The position numbers were made by a program, and so were the translations under genes. A stretch of 54,467 nt of DNA. Origin: Nakamurella sp. GTDB lineage: Bacteria; Actinomycetota; Actinomycetes; Mycobacteriales; Nakamurellaceae. Below the pieces are notes generated by a model. The model was not told the origin of the DNA and searched no databases. It worked only from the letters and a program-made list of their open reading frames with translations. The stretch covers positions 1 to 54,467 of the forward strand of contig JADGOY010000006.1 in assembly GCA_017882715.1 (NCBI GenBank), given 5' to 3'. Shown here one piece after another: positions 18,551 to 27,014 of the stretch (position 1 is the first letter of the stretch; each line of letters begins with the position of its first letter).

Positions 18551-21127
18551 GTGACCCCCACCGCCACCCACTGCCCGTACTGCTCATTGCAGTGCGGGAT
18601 CAGCATGGTCGCCGGGGACCGGCCGGCCACTCTGGTGCCGCAGGAGGATTTCCCCACCAACCGCGGTGGGCTGTGCTCCAAGGGATGGACGGCCGCCGAT
18701 CTGCTCGATCATCCCGACCGGCTGCTGACGCCACTGGTGCGTACCGTGCCGGGTGACCGGGCGAGCGCGTTCCGTGAGGCGTCGTGGGACGAAGCGATAG
18801 ATCGGGTCGCGGACGGGATTCGTGACGCGCAGCAGCGCTTCGGGCTGGACAGCGTCGGCGTCTTCGGCGGCGGCGGGCTGACGAACGAGAAGGCCTACAC
18901 GTTGGGCAAGTTCGCCCGGGTGGCGCTGCGGACGTCGGCGATCGACTACAACGGCCGGTTCTGCATGTCCTCGGCCGCTACCGCGGGCAATCGGGCGTTC
19001 GGTGTCGACCGCGGGCTGCCGTTCCCGCTCTCCGACATCTCCGACACGGCCGCGATCCTGCTCGTCGGGGCCAACCCGGCCGACACCATGCCGCCGGCGA
19101 TGCAATACTTCGACGCCGGGCGGGCTGCGGGTGCCCGCCATATCGTCGTCGACCCACGCCGGACAGCGACGGCAGACGGGGCCGCCGTGCATCTGGCGCC
19201 GCTCCCGGGCACGGATCTCGCGCTGGCCAACGGGCTGCTGCACATCGCCATCCGGGACGGGCTCGTCGACGAGACCTACATCGCCGAGCGCACCACCGGC
19301 TTCGCCTCGGTCCGAGCGTCGGTGGCGGCGTACTGGCCCGACCGGGTCGAGCGGATCACCGGCGTCGGGGTGGACCAACTGCGGGAGGTCGCGCACCTGC
19401 TGGCGCAGGCGCCGTCGGCGATGATCCTGACCGCCCGCGGCGCCGAACAGCACAGCAACGGCACGGAGACCGCGCAGGCCTACATCAACCTCGCCCTGGC
19501 GCTGGGTCTGCCCGGCAAACGGGCGTCCGGCTACGGCACCATCACCGGTCAGGGCAACGGCCAGGGCGGCCGGGAACATGGTCAGAAGGCCGATCAGCTG
19601 CCGGGGTACCGCCGGCTGGACGACCCGAAGGCACGTGCGCACGTCGCCGCCGTCTGGGGCGTCGATCCCGACGAACTGCCCGCACCCGGGAAATCGGCGT
19701 TCGAGATGCTCGACCGGCTCGGCACCGACGGCGGTGTCAGCGCTCTGCTGGTGCTGGCCTCCAACGTTGTCGTCTCGGCGCCGGACGCCAACCGGGTCCG
19801 CAGCCGGCTCGCCGCGCTGGACATGCTGGTGGTGTCCGACATCTTCCTGTCCGAGACCGCGGCCGTGGCCGATGTCGTCCTGCCGACCGCCCAGTGGGCC
19901 GAGGAGGACGGCACGATGACGAATCTGGAGGGCCGGGTGATCCGGCGGAAGAAGGCGCTGCCGCCGCCTGCCGGGGTGCTCGACGACCTGCAGATGCTGC
20001 GCCGGCTCGCCACGAAACTCGGTAGGGGGCAGTACTTCTCGGAGGACCCGCAGACCGTCTTCGACGAGTTGCGGAGGGCCAGCGCCGGCGGCATCGCCGA
20101 TTACGCCGGGATCAGCTATGACCGGATCGACGCCGAGAAAGGGGTGTTCTGGCCCTGTCCCAGCACCGACCATCCAGGGACGCCAAGGCTTTTCGCCTAC
20201 GGGTTCCCGACACCCGATGGCCGCGCTCGGTTCTTCCGGGTTCAGCACCGAGAGCCGGCCGAGGTGCCCGACCCCGACTATCCCTATGTGCTCACCACCG
20301 GCCGGCTGCTGACCCAGTACCAGAGCGGCACCCAGACCCGGCGCCTGCGCGCCACCATGGTGCCCGACCCGCACGTGCAGCTCCACCCCGACCTGGCTCG
20401 GCGGCTGGGGATCGGCGCCAGCGACATGGTGCAGCTGCGCACTCGGCGGGGCGCCGCCGTGTTCCGGGCCCAGCTCAGCGAGGCGATCCGCCCCGAGGTG
20501 CTGTTCGTGCCGTTCCACTGGGGCGGAGCGTCCAACGCCAATGCGCTCACCGATGCCGCCCTGGACCCGTATTCCAAGATGCCGGAGTTCAAGGTCTGCG
20601 CGGTGAGCCTCGCCCGGGTCGGCGGGCCGGATGATCTCGACCTGCTGACGAGGCTGCCCGACCAACCCGAGGTGCTCGGCTTCGCCGAATCCGCGAGCCA
20701 CCCCACCCGCCGGCCACCAGTTGCCCGAGCGCACCGATCACCGCACCGATCACCGCCGCCGCACCGGAAGGACGCCATCGTGCACACGAAGAACCGTTTC
20801 CTGCAGGGCATATACCAGTTCACCGGAGCCGGCATCGACAAGCCGGTGCCGTTGGATGCCGCGCTCAGCTACGTGGTGCCCGACGGGTCGGTCGCCCAGG
20901 CGTTGTACTTCCGGGGCGGCAACACCGCGCGGGAGTTGATCGCGGTGGTGTTGATGCGTGACGGCGTTCCGATGCGGTACTTCCCGATCGGCGCCAAGGC
21001 CGACGTGCACGTGCCGCTGCGGGTGGTCGAGGACCTGGAGGGCGGCACCGCCGTCGAGCTGTACCTCGCCGCACCGGAGGGGCTGTCCGGTTCGGTCGTC
21101 ATCGACGTGGGATTGGTGGAGGTCTGA
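18551..21127 (+). CDS. nasC: Assimilatory nitrate reductase (molybdopterin) with a C-terminal beta-rich extension
   Basis: NasC reduces nitrate to nitrite using a bis-MGD molybdenum cofactor and one [4Fe-4S] cluster. The 858-residue product opens with the cluster motif CPYCSLQCG followed by GGLCSKGW, then typical molybdopterin segments (NEKAYTLGKFARVALRTSAID, LLVGANPADTMPP, VVDPRRTATADGA, GTITGQGNGQGGREHGQKADQLPG in pieces) and the C-terminal MGD-binding part YPYVLTTGRLLTQYQSGTQTRR. After about residue 715 a Pro/His/Arg-rich linker leads to about 116 extra residues (HTKNRFLQGIYQFTG to VVIDVGLVEV). GTG 20780, preceded by GGAAGG, could start this part as a separate in-frame protein. The stop overlaps the nirB start by one base. 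Confidence 0.92.
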   Translation: MTPTATHCPYCSLQCGISMVAGDRPATLVPQEDFPTNRGGLCSKGWTAADLLDHPDRLLTPLVRTVPGDRASAFREASWDEAIDRVADGIRDAQQRFGLDSVGVFGGGGLTNEKAYTLGKFARVALRTSAIDYNGRFCMSSAATAGNRAFGVDRGLPFPLSDISDTAAILLVGANPADTMPPAMQYFDAGRAAGARHIVVDPRRTATADGAAVHLAPLPGTDLALANGLLHIAIRDGLVDETYIAERTTGFASVRASVAAYWPDRVERITGVGVDQLREVAHLLAQAPSAMILTARGAEQHSNGTETAQAYINLALALGLPGKRASGYGTITGQGNGQGGREHGQKADQLPGYRRLDDPKARAHVAAVWGVDPDELPAPGKSAFEMLDRLGTDGGVSALLVLASNVVVSAPDANRVRSRLAALDMLVVSDIFLSETAAVADVVLPTAQWAEEDGTMTNLEGRVIRRKKALPPPAGVLDDLQMLRRLATKLGRGQYFSEDPQTVFDELRRASAGGIADYAGISYDRIDAEKGVFWPCPSTDHPGTPRLFAYGFPTPDGRARFFRVQHREPAEVPDPDYPYVLTTGRLLTQYQSGTQTRRLRATMVPDPHVQLHPDLARRLGIGASDMVQLRTRRGAAVFRAQLSEAIRPEVLFVPFHWGGASNANALTDAALDPYSKMPEFKVCAVSLARVGGPDDLDLLTRLPDQPEVLGFAESASHPTRRPPVARAHRSPHRSPPPHRKDAIVHTKNRFLQGIYQFTGAGIDKPVPLDAALSYVVPDGSVAQALYFRGGNTARELIAVVLMRDGVPMRYFPIGAKADVHVPLRVVEDLEGGTAVELYLAAPEGLSGSVVIDVGLVEV
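20780..21127 (+). CDS. Alternative: separate small protein inside the nasC frame
   Basis: The last 116 codons of nasC could be translated independently from GTG 20780, which has GGAAGG eight bases upstream. The product would be a compact beta-rich domain (ALSYVVPDGSVAQALYFRGG, TARELIAVVLMRDGVPMRYF, GAKADVHVPLRVVEDLEGG). Nothing shows which reading is right: there is no stop codon between the two parts, so a fusion with an Arg/His/Pro linker is equally possible. I do not recognise the domain. Reported as an alternative product, not as an additional certain gene. Confidence 0.4.
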   Translation: MHTKNRFLQGIYQFTGAGIDKPVPLDAALSYVVPDGSVAQALYFRGGNTARELIAVVLMRDGVPMRYFPIGAKADVHVPLRVVEDLEGGTAVELYLAAPEGLSGSVVIDVGLVEV

Positions 21128-23676
21128 TGACGCTGCTGGAAGACGCACCGGTCACCGAAGCCGACGAATCGCGCGACCCGGGCGGCCACCGCGCCCGGCG
21201 CAAGCTGGTGGTGGTCGGCAACGGGATGGCCGGCGCCCGCGCCGTCGAGGAGATCCTGCAACGCGGTGGGGGCGAACAGTTCTCGATCACCATGTTCGGT
21301 GACGAGCCGTACGGCAACTACAACCGGATCATGCTCTCGCACGTGCTGTCCGGCGAGGAGACCGACGCCGACATCTTCCTCAACAGCCTGCCCTGGTACC
21401 GGGAGAACGACATCACCCTGCACGCCGGGGTGCGGGCCACCCGGATCGACCGGTTCAGCAAGCTGGTCTATGCAGTGAATTCAGCCGACGGGACGACATC
21501 TCACACGCCCTACGACGTGCTGATCATCGCCACCGGCAGCCGCTCGTTCATGCCGTCGATCGAGGGCCTGCGGACCGATGACGGCGAACTGCTGCCCGGC
21601 GTGTTCGCGTTCCGGACCATCGATGACACCCGCGGGATGGTCACCTATGCCCAGCACGAGGATCACCGGCGGGCGGTGGTGATCGGCGGCGGCCTGCTCG
21701 GCCTGGAAGCCGCGCGCGGCCTGCAGGCCTACGGTCTGCAGGTCGACGTGGTGCACGCCGGCGCACACCTGATGAACGCCCAGATCGGCCCGGCCGGCGG
21801 CGAGATCCTGCGCAAGAGCGTGCAGAAACTCGGCATCGAGGTGCACACCAAGGCGCGCACCACCGCGGTCATGGGCGAGGACAAGGTGCGCGGCGTCTGG
21901 CTGTTGGACCACCCGCTGCTGGAATGCGACATGGTGGTCCTCGCCGCCGGTATCCGGCCCAACATCGACCTCGCGGTGACCAGCGGTTTCACCGTGGAAC
22001 GGGCCATCGTCGTCGACGACTACATGCGCACCATGGACGACCCCGACGTGTACGCGGTCGGGGAGTGTGTGCAGCACCGCGGCGAGGTCTACGGCCTGGT
22101 CGCCCCGCTCTGGGAACAGGCCGTGGTGCTGGCCGACCAGGTCACCGGAACCGACACCACGGCGGCCTACTTCGGTTCCCGTACCGCGACCAAGCTGAAG
22201 GTGGCGGGGGTCGACGTCGCCTCGATGGGAGTGCCGGGACCCGAACGCGACACCGACGAGCACATCGTGTTCTCCGAGCCACGGCGGGGGATCTACAAGT
22301 CCCTGGTCATCCGGGACGAGAAGCTCATCGGCGCCACCATGCTGGGCGACACGTCCAAGGTCGCGTTCCTCATGCAGGCCTTCGACCGCGGGCTGCCGTT
22401 GCCCGAGGAACGCCTGGAGATGCTGTTCAACCTGGGCACCCCCGCCGAGGAGGTCGGTGCCGCGGAACTCGCCGACGATGCGCAGGTCTGCAACTGCAAC
22501 GGCGTCTCCAAGGAGGCGTTGGTCGCCTGTGTGGAAAGCGGTGTCAAATCGGTGGCGGGGGTGATGGACAAGACCAGGGCCGGCAAGGGATGCGGTTCGT
22601 GCAAGACGATGGTGTGCCAGATCGTGGATTGGGCCGCCGGCGGTGCGGTGCAGGAGGATCCGTCGGCGAACTGGTACGTCCCAGGTGTCCCGCTGGACAA
22701 GCCGGAGCTGATGGCGGCGATCCGGGAGAAGGGACTGCGGTCGGTCTCCGCGGTGTTCGCCGCGTTGGCGCCGGACGGCGCCGAGGACGCGAAATCCAAG
22801 ATGGGTCTGGCGTCGCTGCTCGAGATGATGTGGGCCGACGAGTACATCGACGAGAAGGACGCCCGGTTCATCAACGATCGGGTGCACGCCAACATCCAGA
22901 AGGACGGGACCTTCTCGGTGGTTCCGCAGATGAAGGGCGGCGTCACCACTCCCGCGCAGCTGCGGAAGATCGCCGACGTCGCCGAGAAATGGGATGTCCC
23001 GATGGTGAAACTCACCGGGGGTCAACGCATCGACCTGCTCGGCGTCAAGAAGGAAGACCTGCCCGGTGTCTGGGCCGATCTCGGGATGCCGTCGGGATAT
23101 GCCTACGGCAAGAGCTTCCGCACGGTGAAAACCTGTGTGGGATCGGAATTCTGCCGGTTCGGCGTCGGCGATTCCACGTCGTTGGGAATCAGGCTCGAGA
23201 CGCGTTTCCAGGGCCTGGAGTCGCCGGCCAAGATGAAACTGGCCGTCACCGGCTGCCCGCGCAACTGCGCAGAGGCCTACGTCAAGGACGTCGGGGTGGT
23301 GGCAATCGATGGCGGCCGGTGGGAGATCTACATCGGTGGTGCGGCCGGCGCCCACATCCGCAAGGGCGATCTGCTGGCCACCGTCGACGATCCGGACCTG
23401 GTGGTGAAATTGACCGGGCGCTTCATGCAGTGGTATCGAGAAAATGCCAAGTGGCTGGAACGTACCTATGCGTTTGTCCCGCGAATGGGAATCGAGTACG
23501 TCCGTGACGTCATTGTCGAGGACAGTCTCGGCATCGCCGATGAGCTCGATGCCCGAATGCAGGCGTCGATCGACAACTACGTCGACCCCTGGCTGGAGGG
23601 CGCGGCGCCGGCTACTCCAGGCCAGTTCAGAACCTCGCTCCCGCTGGAGGTCCTGCCGCGGGTGCCGGTCCGATGA
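21127..23676 (+). CDS. nirB: Nitrite reductase [NAD(P)H], large subunit
   Basis: NirB reduces nitrite to ammonium with six electrons from NAD(P)H. The 849-residue protein has an FAD site (VVVGNGMAGARAVEEIL), an NAD site (VVIGGGLLGLEAARGLQ), a BFD-like [2Fe-2S] domain (VCNCNGVSKEALV, then GCGSCKTMVCQIV) near residues 455-505, a ferredoxin-like half-domain, and the siroheme/[4Fe-4S] site with CVGSEFC and CPRNC near residues 672 and 711. Length and order are normal. It overlaps both nasC (1 base) and nirD (ATGA). Siroheme is supplied by the downstream methyltransferase gene. Confidence 0.97.
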   Translation: MTLLEDAPVTEADESRDPGGHRARRKLVVVGNGMAGARAVEEILQRGGGEQFSITMFGDEPYGNYNRIMLSHVLSGEETDADIFLNSLPWYRENDITLHAGVRATRIDRFSKLVYAVNSADGTTSHTPYDVLIIATGSRSFMPSIEGLRTDDGELLPGVFAFRTIDDTRGMVTYAQHEDHRRAVVIGGGLLGLEAARGLQAYGLQVDVVHAGAHLMNAQIGPAGGEILRKSVQKLGIEVHTKARTTAVMGEDKVRGVWLLDHPLLECDMVVLAAGIRPNIDLAVTSGFTVERAIVVDDYMRTMDDPDVYAVGECVQHRGEVYGLVAPLWEQAVVLADQVTGTDTTAAYFGSRTATKLKVAGVDVASMGVPGPERDTDEHIVFSEPRRGIYKSLVIRDEKLIGATMLGDTSKVAFLMQAFDRGLPLPEERLEMLFNLGTPAEEVGAAELADDAQVCNCNGVSKEALVACVESGVKSVAGVMDKTRAGKGCGSCKTMVCQIVDWAAGGAVQEDPSANWYVPGVPLDKPELMAAIREKGLRSVSAVFAALAPDGAEDAKSKMGLASLLEMMWADEYIDEKDARFINDRVHANIQKDGTFSVVPQMKGGVTTPAQLRKIADVAEKWDVPMVKLTGGQRIDLLGVKKEDLPGVWADLGMPSGYAYGKSFRTVKTCVGSEFCRFGVGDSTSLGIRLETRFQGLESPAKMKLAVTGCPRNCAEAYVKDVGVVAIDGGRWEIYIGGAAGAHIRKGDLLATVDDPDLVVKLTGRFMQWYRENAKWLERTYAFVPRMGIEYVRDVIVEDSLGIADELDARMQASIDNYVDPWLEGAAPATPGQFRTSLPLEVLPRVPVR

Positions 23677-24041
23677 CTGCGATCCTGGGAAACCCATCTG
23701 AACCGGACGCCGCCGAAAGGGCGCACCATCTCGGACCACTCGACCAGATTCCCGTTGGCGAGGGTCGCGCTTTCGGTGTCGACGGGGTGCAGGTGGCGGT
23801 GTTCCGTCTGCGCTCGGGCGCGGTACACGCCGTTTCGGCAGTCTGCCCGCACAAGGGCGGCCCCATCGCGGACGGGCAGGTCGACGGGGCGATCGTGCTG
23901 TGCCCCCTGCACATGAACGCGTTCGAGCTGTCCACCGGGTGTTCGACCACCGGCCAACAGCCGCTCGCCACCTGGCGGGTCGACGTGGACGGCTCGGGCG
24001 AGATCGTGCTGTACGCAACCCATTCGCACTCGCAGAGCTGA
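23673..24041 (+). CDS. nirD: Nitrite reductase small subunit with Rieske ligands
   Basis: Predicted 122-residue NirD, partner of NirB. It has a Rieske fold with both ligand motifs: C-P-H in AVCPHKGGPIADG and C-P-L-H in IVLCPLHMNAFELSTG. Enterobacterial NirD lacks these ligands, so this form probably binds a [2Fe-2S] cluster and could pass electrons within the complex. The start ATG 23673 overlaps the nirB stop as ATGA. narK begins 11 bases after its stop. Confidence 0.94.
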   Translation: MTAILGNPSEPDAAERAHHLGPLDQIPVGEGRAFGVDGVQVAVFRLRSGAVHAVSAVCPHKGGPIADGQVDGAIVLCPLHMNAFELSTGCSTTGQQPLATWRVDVDGSGEIVLYATHSHSQS

Positions 24042-24052
24042 GGACATTCGAC

Positions 24053-25450
24053 ATGAGCCCCGCCGTTGACACCCTTCGCAATCTTGTTCCCACCCGTTCG
24101 AAGGCCGACCCGGACAAACCGCGGAGCAAATACTGGATCGATGACTGGCGCCCGGAAGACCCGGTCTTCTGGAAGGAAACCGGTGCCGCCATCGCCAAGC
24201 GGAACCTGACGTTCTCGGTCCTGGCCGAGCACATCGGATTCTCCGTCTGGAGCATGTGGTCGGTGATCGTGCTGTTCATGGGCCCGGAGTGGGGGATCGA
24301 CCCGGCCGGGAAGTTCCTGCTCACCGCGCTGCCCACGCTGGCCGGGTCGCTGCTGCGGCTGCCCTACACGTTCGCGGTGGCCACCTTCGGCGGTCGGAAC
24401 TGGACGATCGTCAGCGCCCTGCTGCTGCTGATCCCGACCACCCTCATCGCGATCTTCCTGGTGCCCGGGGTCTCGTATTCCACCCTGCTGATCGTCGCGA
24501 GCTTCGCCGGCTTCGGAGGCGGCAACTTCGCCTCGTCCATGACGAACATCAACGCCTACTACCCGCAGCGGCTCAAGGGCTGGGCGCTGGGCATCAACGC
24601 CGGCGGCGGCAATCTGGGCGTCCCGGTCGTCCAGCTCGTCGGCCTGCTGATCCTGGCCGGCGTCGGGGCCGGCGCGCCGCGGTTGCTGGTGGCCGTCTAC
24701 ATCCCGCTGATCATCGCGGCCGCGATCGGCGCAGCCATCCGGATGAACAACCTCACCCGGATGTCCGACAGCAAACGGGCCATGCGCGAGGTCAGCAAAG
24801 ACCGGAACACCTGGGTCATCTCGCTGCTCTACATCGGCACCTTCGGATCGTTCATCGGGTTCAGCTTCGCCTTCGGGCAGGTGCTCCAGGTGCAGTTCGC
24901 CGATATCTTCTCCACTCCGGTGAAGGCCGCCTACCTGACGTTCCTGGGTCCACTCATCGGTTCGCTGATCAGGCCGGTGGGTGGTCAACTCGCTGATCGG
25001 CTGGGCGGCGCCAAGGTCTCGTTCGTGAACTTCGTCGCGATGGCGCTCGGCGCGTCGGTGGTGCTGGTGGCCTCGCTGATGCAGTCGCTCCCGCTCTATC
25101 TGGTCGGCTTCATCATGTTGTTCGCGTTCAGCGGCATCGGGAACGGATCGGTGTACAAGATGATCCCGGCCATCTTCACCTCCAAGTCGGGCACCGAGAT
25201 CATCAACGGCGCGGACCCCGCGGTGTCGATGGCCAACTCGCGGCGGATGGCCGGTGCCCTGATCGGCATCGCCGGCGCCATCGGTGCATTCGGCGGTGTG
25301 CTGGTCAACCTGGCGTTCCGGCAATCATTCCTCGCGACCAAGACCGCGGACGCGGCCTACATCGGTTTCATCGCGTTCTACGCGGTCTGTTTCGTGGTCA
25401 CCTGGTATGTGTACATCCGCGAGTCGTCCAGCAAGCTGGAAGGCGTGTGA
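24053..25450 (+). CDS. narK: Nitrate/nitrite transporter, MFS
   Basis: Predicted 465-residue inner-membrane transporter of the NarK/NasA family with about 12 hydrophobic helices. Family landmarks are present: a nitrate-signature-like GFGGGNFASSMTNINAYYP and the second signature-like FSGIGNGSVYKMIPAIF, plus AGGGNLGVPVVQL. The N-terminal cytoplasmic segment KYWIDDWRPEDPVFWKETG is typical of actinobacterial NarK3-like proteins. ATG 24053 is chosen over the longer open frame. The gene probably imports nitrate for NasC and follows nirD closely in the same operon. Confidence 0.95.
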   Translation: MSPAVDTLRNLVPTRSKADPDKPRSKYWIDDWRPEDPVFWKETGAAIAKRNLTFSVLAEHIGFSVWSMWSVIVLFMGPEWGIDPAGKFLLTALPTLAGSLLRLPYTFAVATFGGRNWTIVSALLLLIPTTLIAIFLVPGVSYSTLLIVASFAGFGGGNFASSMTNINAYYPQRLKGWALGINAGGGNLGVPVVQLVGLLILAGVGAGAPRLLVAVYIPLIIAAAIGAAIRMNNLTRMSDSKRAMREVSKDRNTWVISLLYIGTFGSFIGFSFAFGQVLQVQFADIFSTPVKAAYLTFLGPLIGSLIRPVGGQLADRLGGAKVSFVNFVAMALGASVVLVASLMQSLPLYLVGFIMLFAFSGIGNGSVYKMIPAIFTSKSGTEIINGADPAVSMANSRRMAGALIGIAGAIGAFGGVLVNLAFRQSFLATKTADAAYIGFIAFYAVCFVVTWYVYIRESSSKLEGV

Positions 25451-25488
25451 CGGAGAAGTGGGCGGGCGGTGGCAGAATCGGTGGTCGT

Positions 25489-26703
25489 ATGAATGACCCG
25501 GGTTTCCCATTGCACCTGTCCCTGGCGGGCCGTCGCGTCGTGGTCGTCGGCGGGGGACCGGTTGCCGCTCGGAAAGTGGCCGGTTGCGTGGCCGCTGGTG
25601 CCGACGTGCTGGTGGTGGCGCCATATGCGTGCGAGCAGATCGTGGCCGACGCTGGCGCCGGACTCCTGACCTGGGTGGAACGGGACTATCAGCACGGTGA
25701 TCTCGCCGACGCCTGGCTGGCGTTCGCCGCCACCGGGGATCGTGCGACGGACGAGGCGGTCGAGGCCGACGCGACCGCGCAGCGAACCTTCTGCGTGCGC
25801 GCCGACGACGCCACGGCGGGCAGCGCCCGGACACCGGCGACGCTGCGCAGGGACGACCTGGTGATCGGCGTCGGCACGGCAGGCGCCGGGGGCACGGCCG
25901 ACCCGCGACGGTCGGTCGCGGTGCGCAACGCCATCGCGCAGGCCATGGACTCCGGCACGCTGCCGCTACGCCGGCACCGGCCGGCCGGTGGGCACGTGGT
26001 GTTGATCGGCGGTGGACCCGGTGACCCGGACCTGCTCACCCTGCGCGCTCGCCGCGAGTTGGCAGCAGCCGATGTGGTCGTCGTCGACCGGTTGGCCCCG
26101 CTGGCGGTGCTCGACGAACTCGGCCCCGACGTGCTGGTGCTGGACGTGGGAAAGACCCCGGGGCGCCACCCCGTTTCGCAACACGAGATCAACCTGCTGC
26201 TCGTCGAGCATGCGCGGGCCGGGCGGCGGGTCGTTCGGCTCAAGGGTGGCGACCCGTACGTGCTCGGCCGTGGCGGCGAGGAGGCCGCGGCCTGCCGGGA
26301 GGCCGGTGTCAGCGTCGACGTGGTGCCAGGCGTCACCAGCGCGTTCGCGGTACCCGCGGCAGCGGGCATCCCCGTCACCCACCGCGGGCTGGCCCGCCAG
26401 GTGACGGTGCTCTCCGGGCACGACGCGCTCGACGGTGCTGACCGGGCCGACTGGCGCAGCCTGGCCGCGGCCGGTGGCACCCTGGTGATCCTGATGGGGG
26501 TGGCCGCGCTGCCGCGGATCAGCGCGGGCCTGCTCGACGCCGGGATGAAGCCGGATACCCCCGTCGCGGTGGTCGAGAACGGGTGGAGCCCGGAGCAGCG
26601 GGTGACGACCGGCACGATCGCGGACATCGCCGAGCGGGCCCGGTCTGCGCGGTCGCCCGCGGTGATCGTCATCGGCGCGGTGGCGGCGCTGGCCCTCACC
26701 TGA
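25489..26703 (+). CDS. cobA: Uroporphyrinogen-III C-methyltransferase with siroheme synthase N-terminal domain (CysG-like)
   Basis: Predicted 404-residue enzyme. The N-terminal domain (GRRVVVVGGGPVAARKVAGCV, AFAATGDRATDEAVEADA) is the NAD-binding precorrin-2 dehydrogenase/ferrochelatase type; the C-terminal domain is SUMT (HVVLIGGGPGDPDLLTLRARREL, VVRLKGGDPYVLGRGGEEA, VVPGVTSAFAVPAAAGIPVTHRG). Together they would turn uroporphyrinogen III into siroheme, the NirB cofactor, which explains its place after narK. ATG 25489 fits the family N terminus; GTG 25447, overlapping the narK stop, would add 14 residues. The Rossmann part is shorter than in enterobacterial CysG, so the chelatase step is less certain. 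Confidence 0.92.
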   Translation: MNDPGFPLHLSLAGRRVVVVGGGPVAARKVAGCVAAGADVLVVAPYACEQIVADAGAGLLTWVERDYQHGDLADAWLAFAATGDRATDEAVEADATAQRTFCVRADDATAGSARTPATLRRDDLVIGVGTAGAGGTADPRRSVAVRNAIAQAMDSGTLPLRRHRPAGGHVVLIGGGPGDPDLLTLRARRELAAADVVVVDRLAPLAVLDELGPDVLVLDVGKTPGRHPVSQHEINLLLVEHARAGRRVVRLKGGDPYVLGRGGEEAAACREAGVSVDVVPGVTSAFAVPAAAGIPVTHRGLARQVTVLSGHDALDGADRADWRSLAAAGGTLVILMGVAALPRISAGLLDAGMKPDTPVAVVENGWSPEQRVTTGTIADIAERARSARSPAVIVIGAVAALALT

Positions 26704-26727
26704 GCGCCTGCCCGGACCTCAGCGCCG

Positions 26728-26958
26728 CTACGGAACAGGCTGCGCCTGGAACGCGGACAGTGCGCCGACCAGGACAGCGAGCGCGACGAAACCGAGCGTG
26801 AGGGCAACCTTGGCACCCCGCCGACCGAACACCAATTGCCAGGCGCGGTACCGGTCGGTCTCGTGACGGAACCTCCGCCAGTGCACCAGCATGGTCGCGA
26901 TCAAGATCAAGATCACACTCAAGCTCAGGTAGACAGTGATGATCGTGGCGGTACGCAC
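26728..26958 (-). CDS. Small two-helix membrane protein
   Basis: Predicted 76-residue protein from GTG 26958. Two membrane helices (about residues 5-25, IITVYLSLSVILILIATMLV, and 52-70, VALTLGFVALAVLVGALSAF) flank a basic, aromatic loop (HWRRFRHETDRYRAWQLVFGRRG). It is convergent with the methyltransferase gene and divergent from the next gene. Small proteins like this are often missed in annotation; the hydrophobic pattern and clean length support it. Function unknown. Confidence 0.65.
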   Translation of the reverse strand: MRTATIITVYLSLSVILILIATMLVHWRRFRHETDRYRAWQLVFGRRGAKVALTLGFVALAVLVGALSAFQAQPVP

Positions 26959-27014
26959 GGATGCAACACCTCTTCTCCGCGGCGCGGACGCCGTGGGTCA
27001 TCCACACTGGTCGC

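Noticed and set aside
18584-20734. 716-codon minus-strand frame opposite nasC
   Set aside because: Shadow frame; the plus strand encodes an unmistakable molybdopterin oxidoreductase.
21481-24336. 951-codon minus-strand frame opposite nirBD and narK
   Set aside because: Shadow frame spanning three well-supported plus-strand genes.
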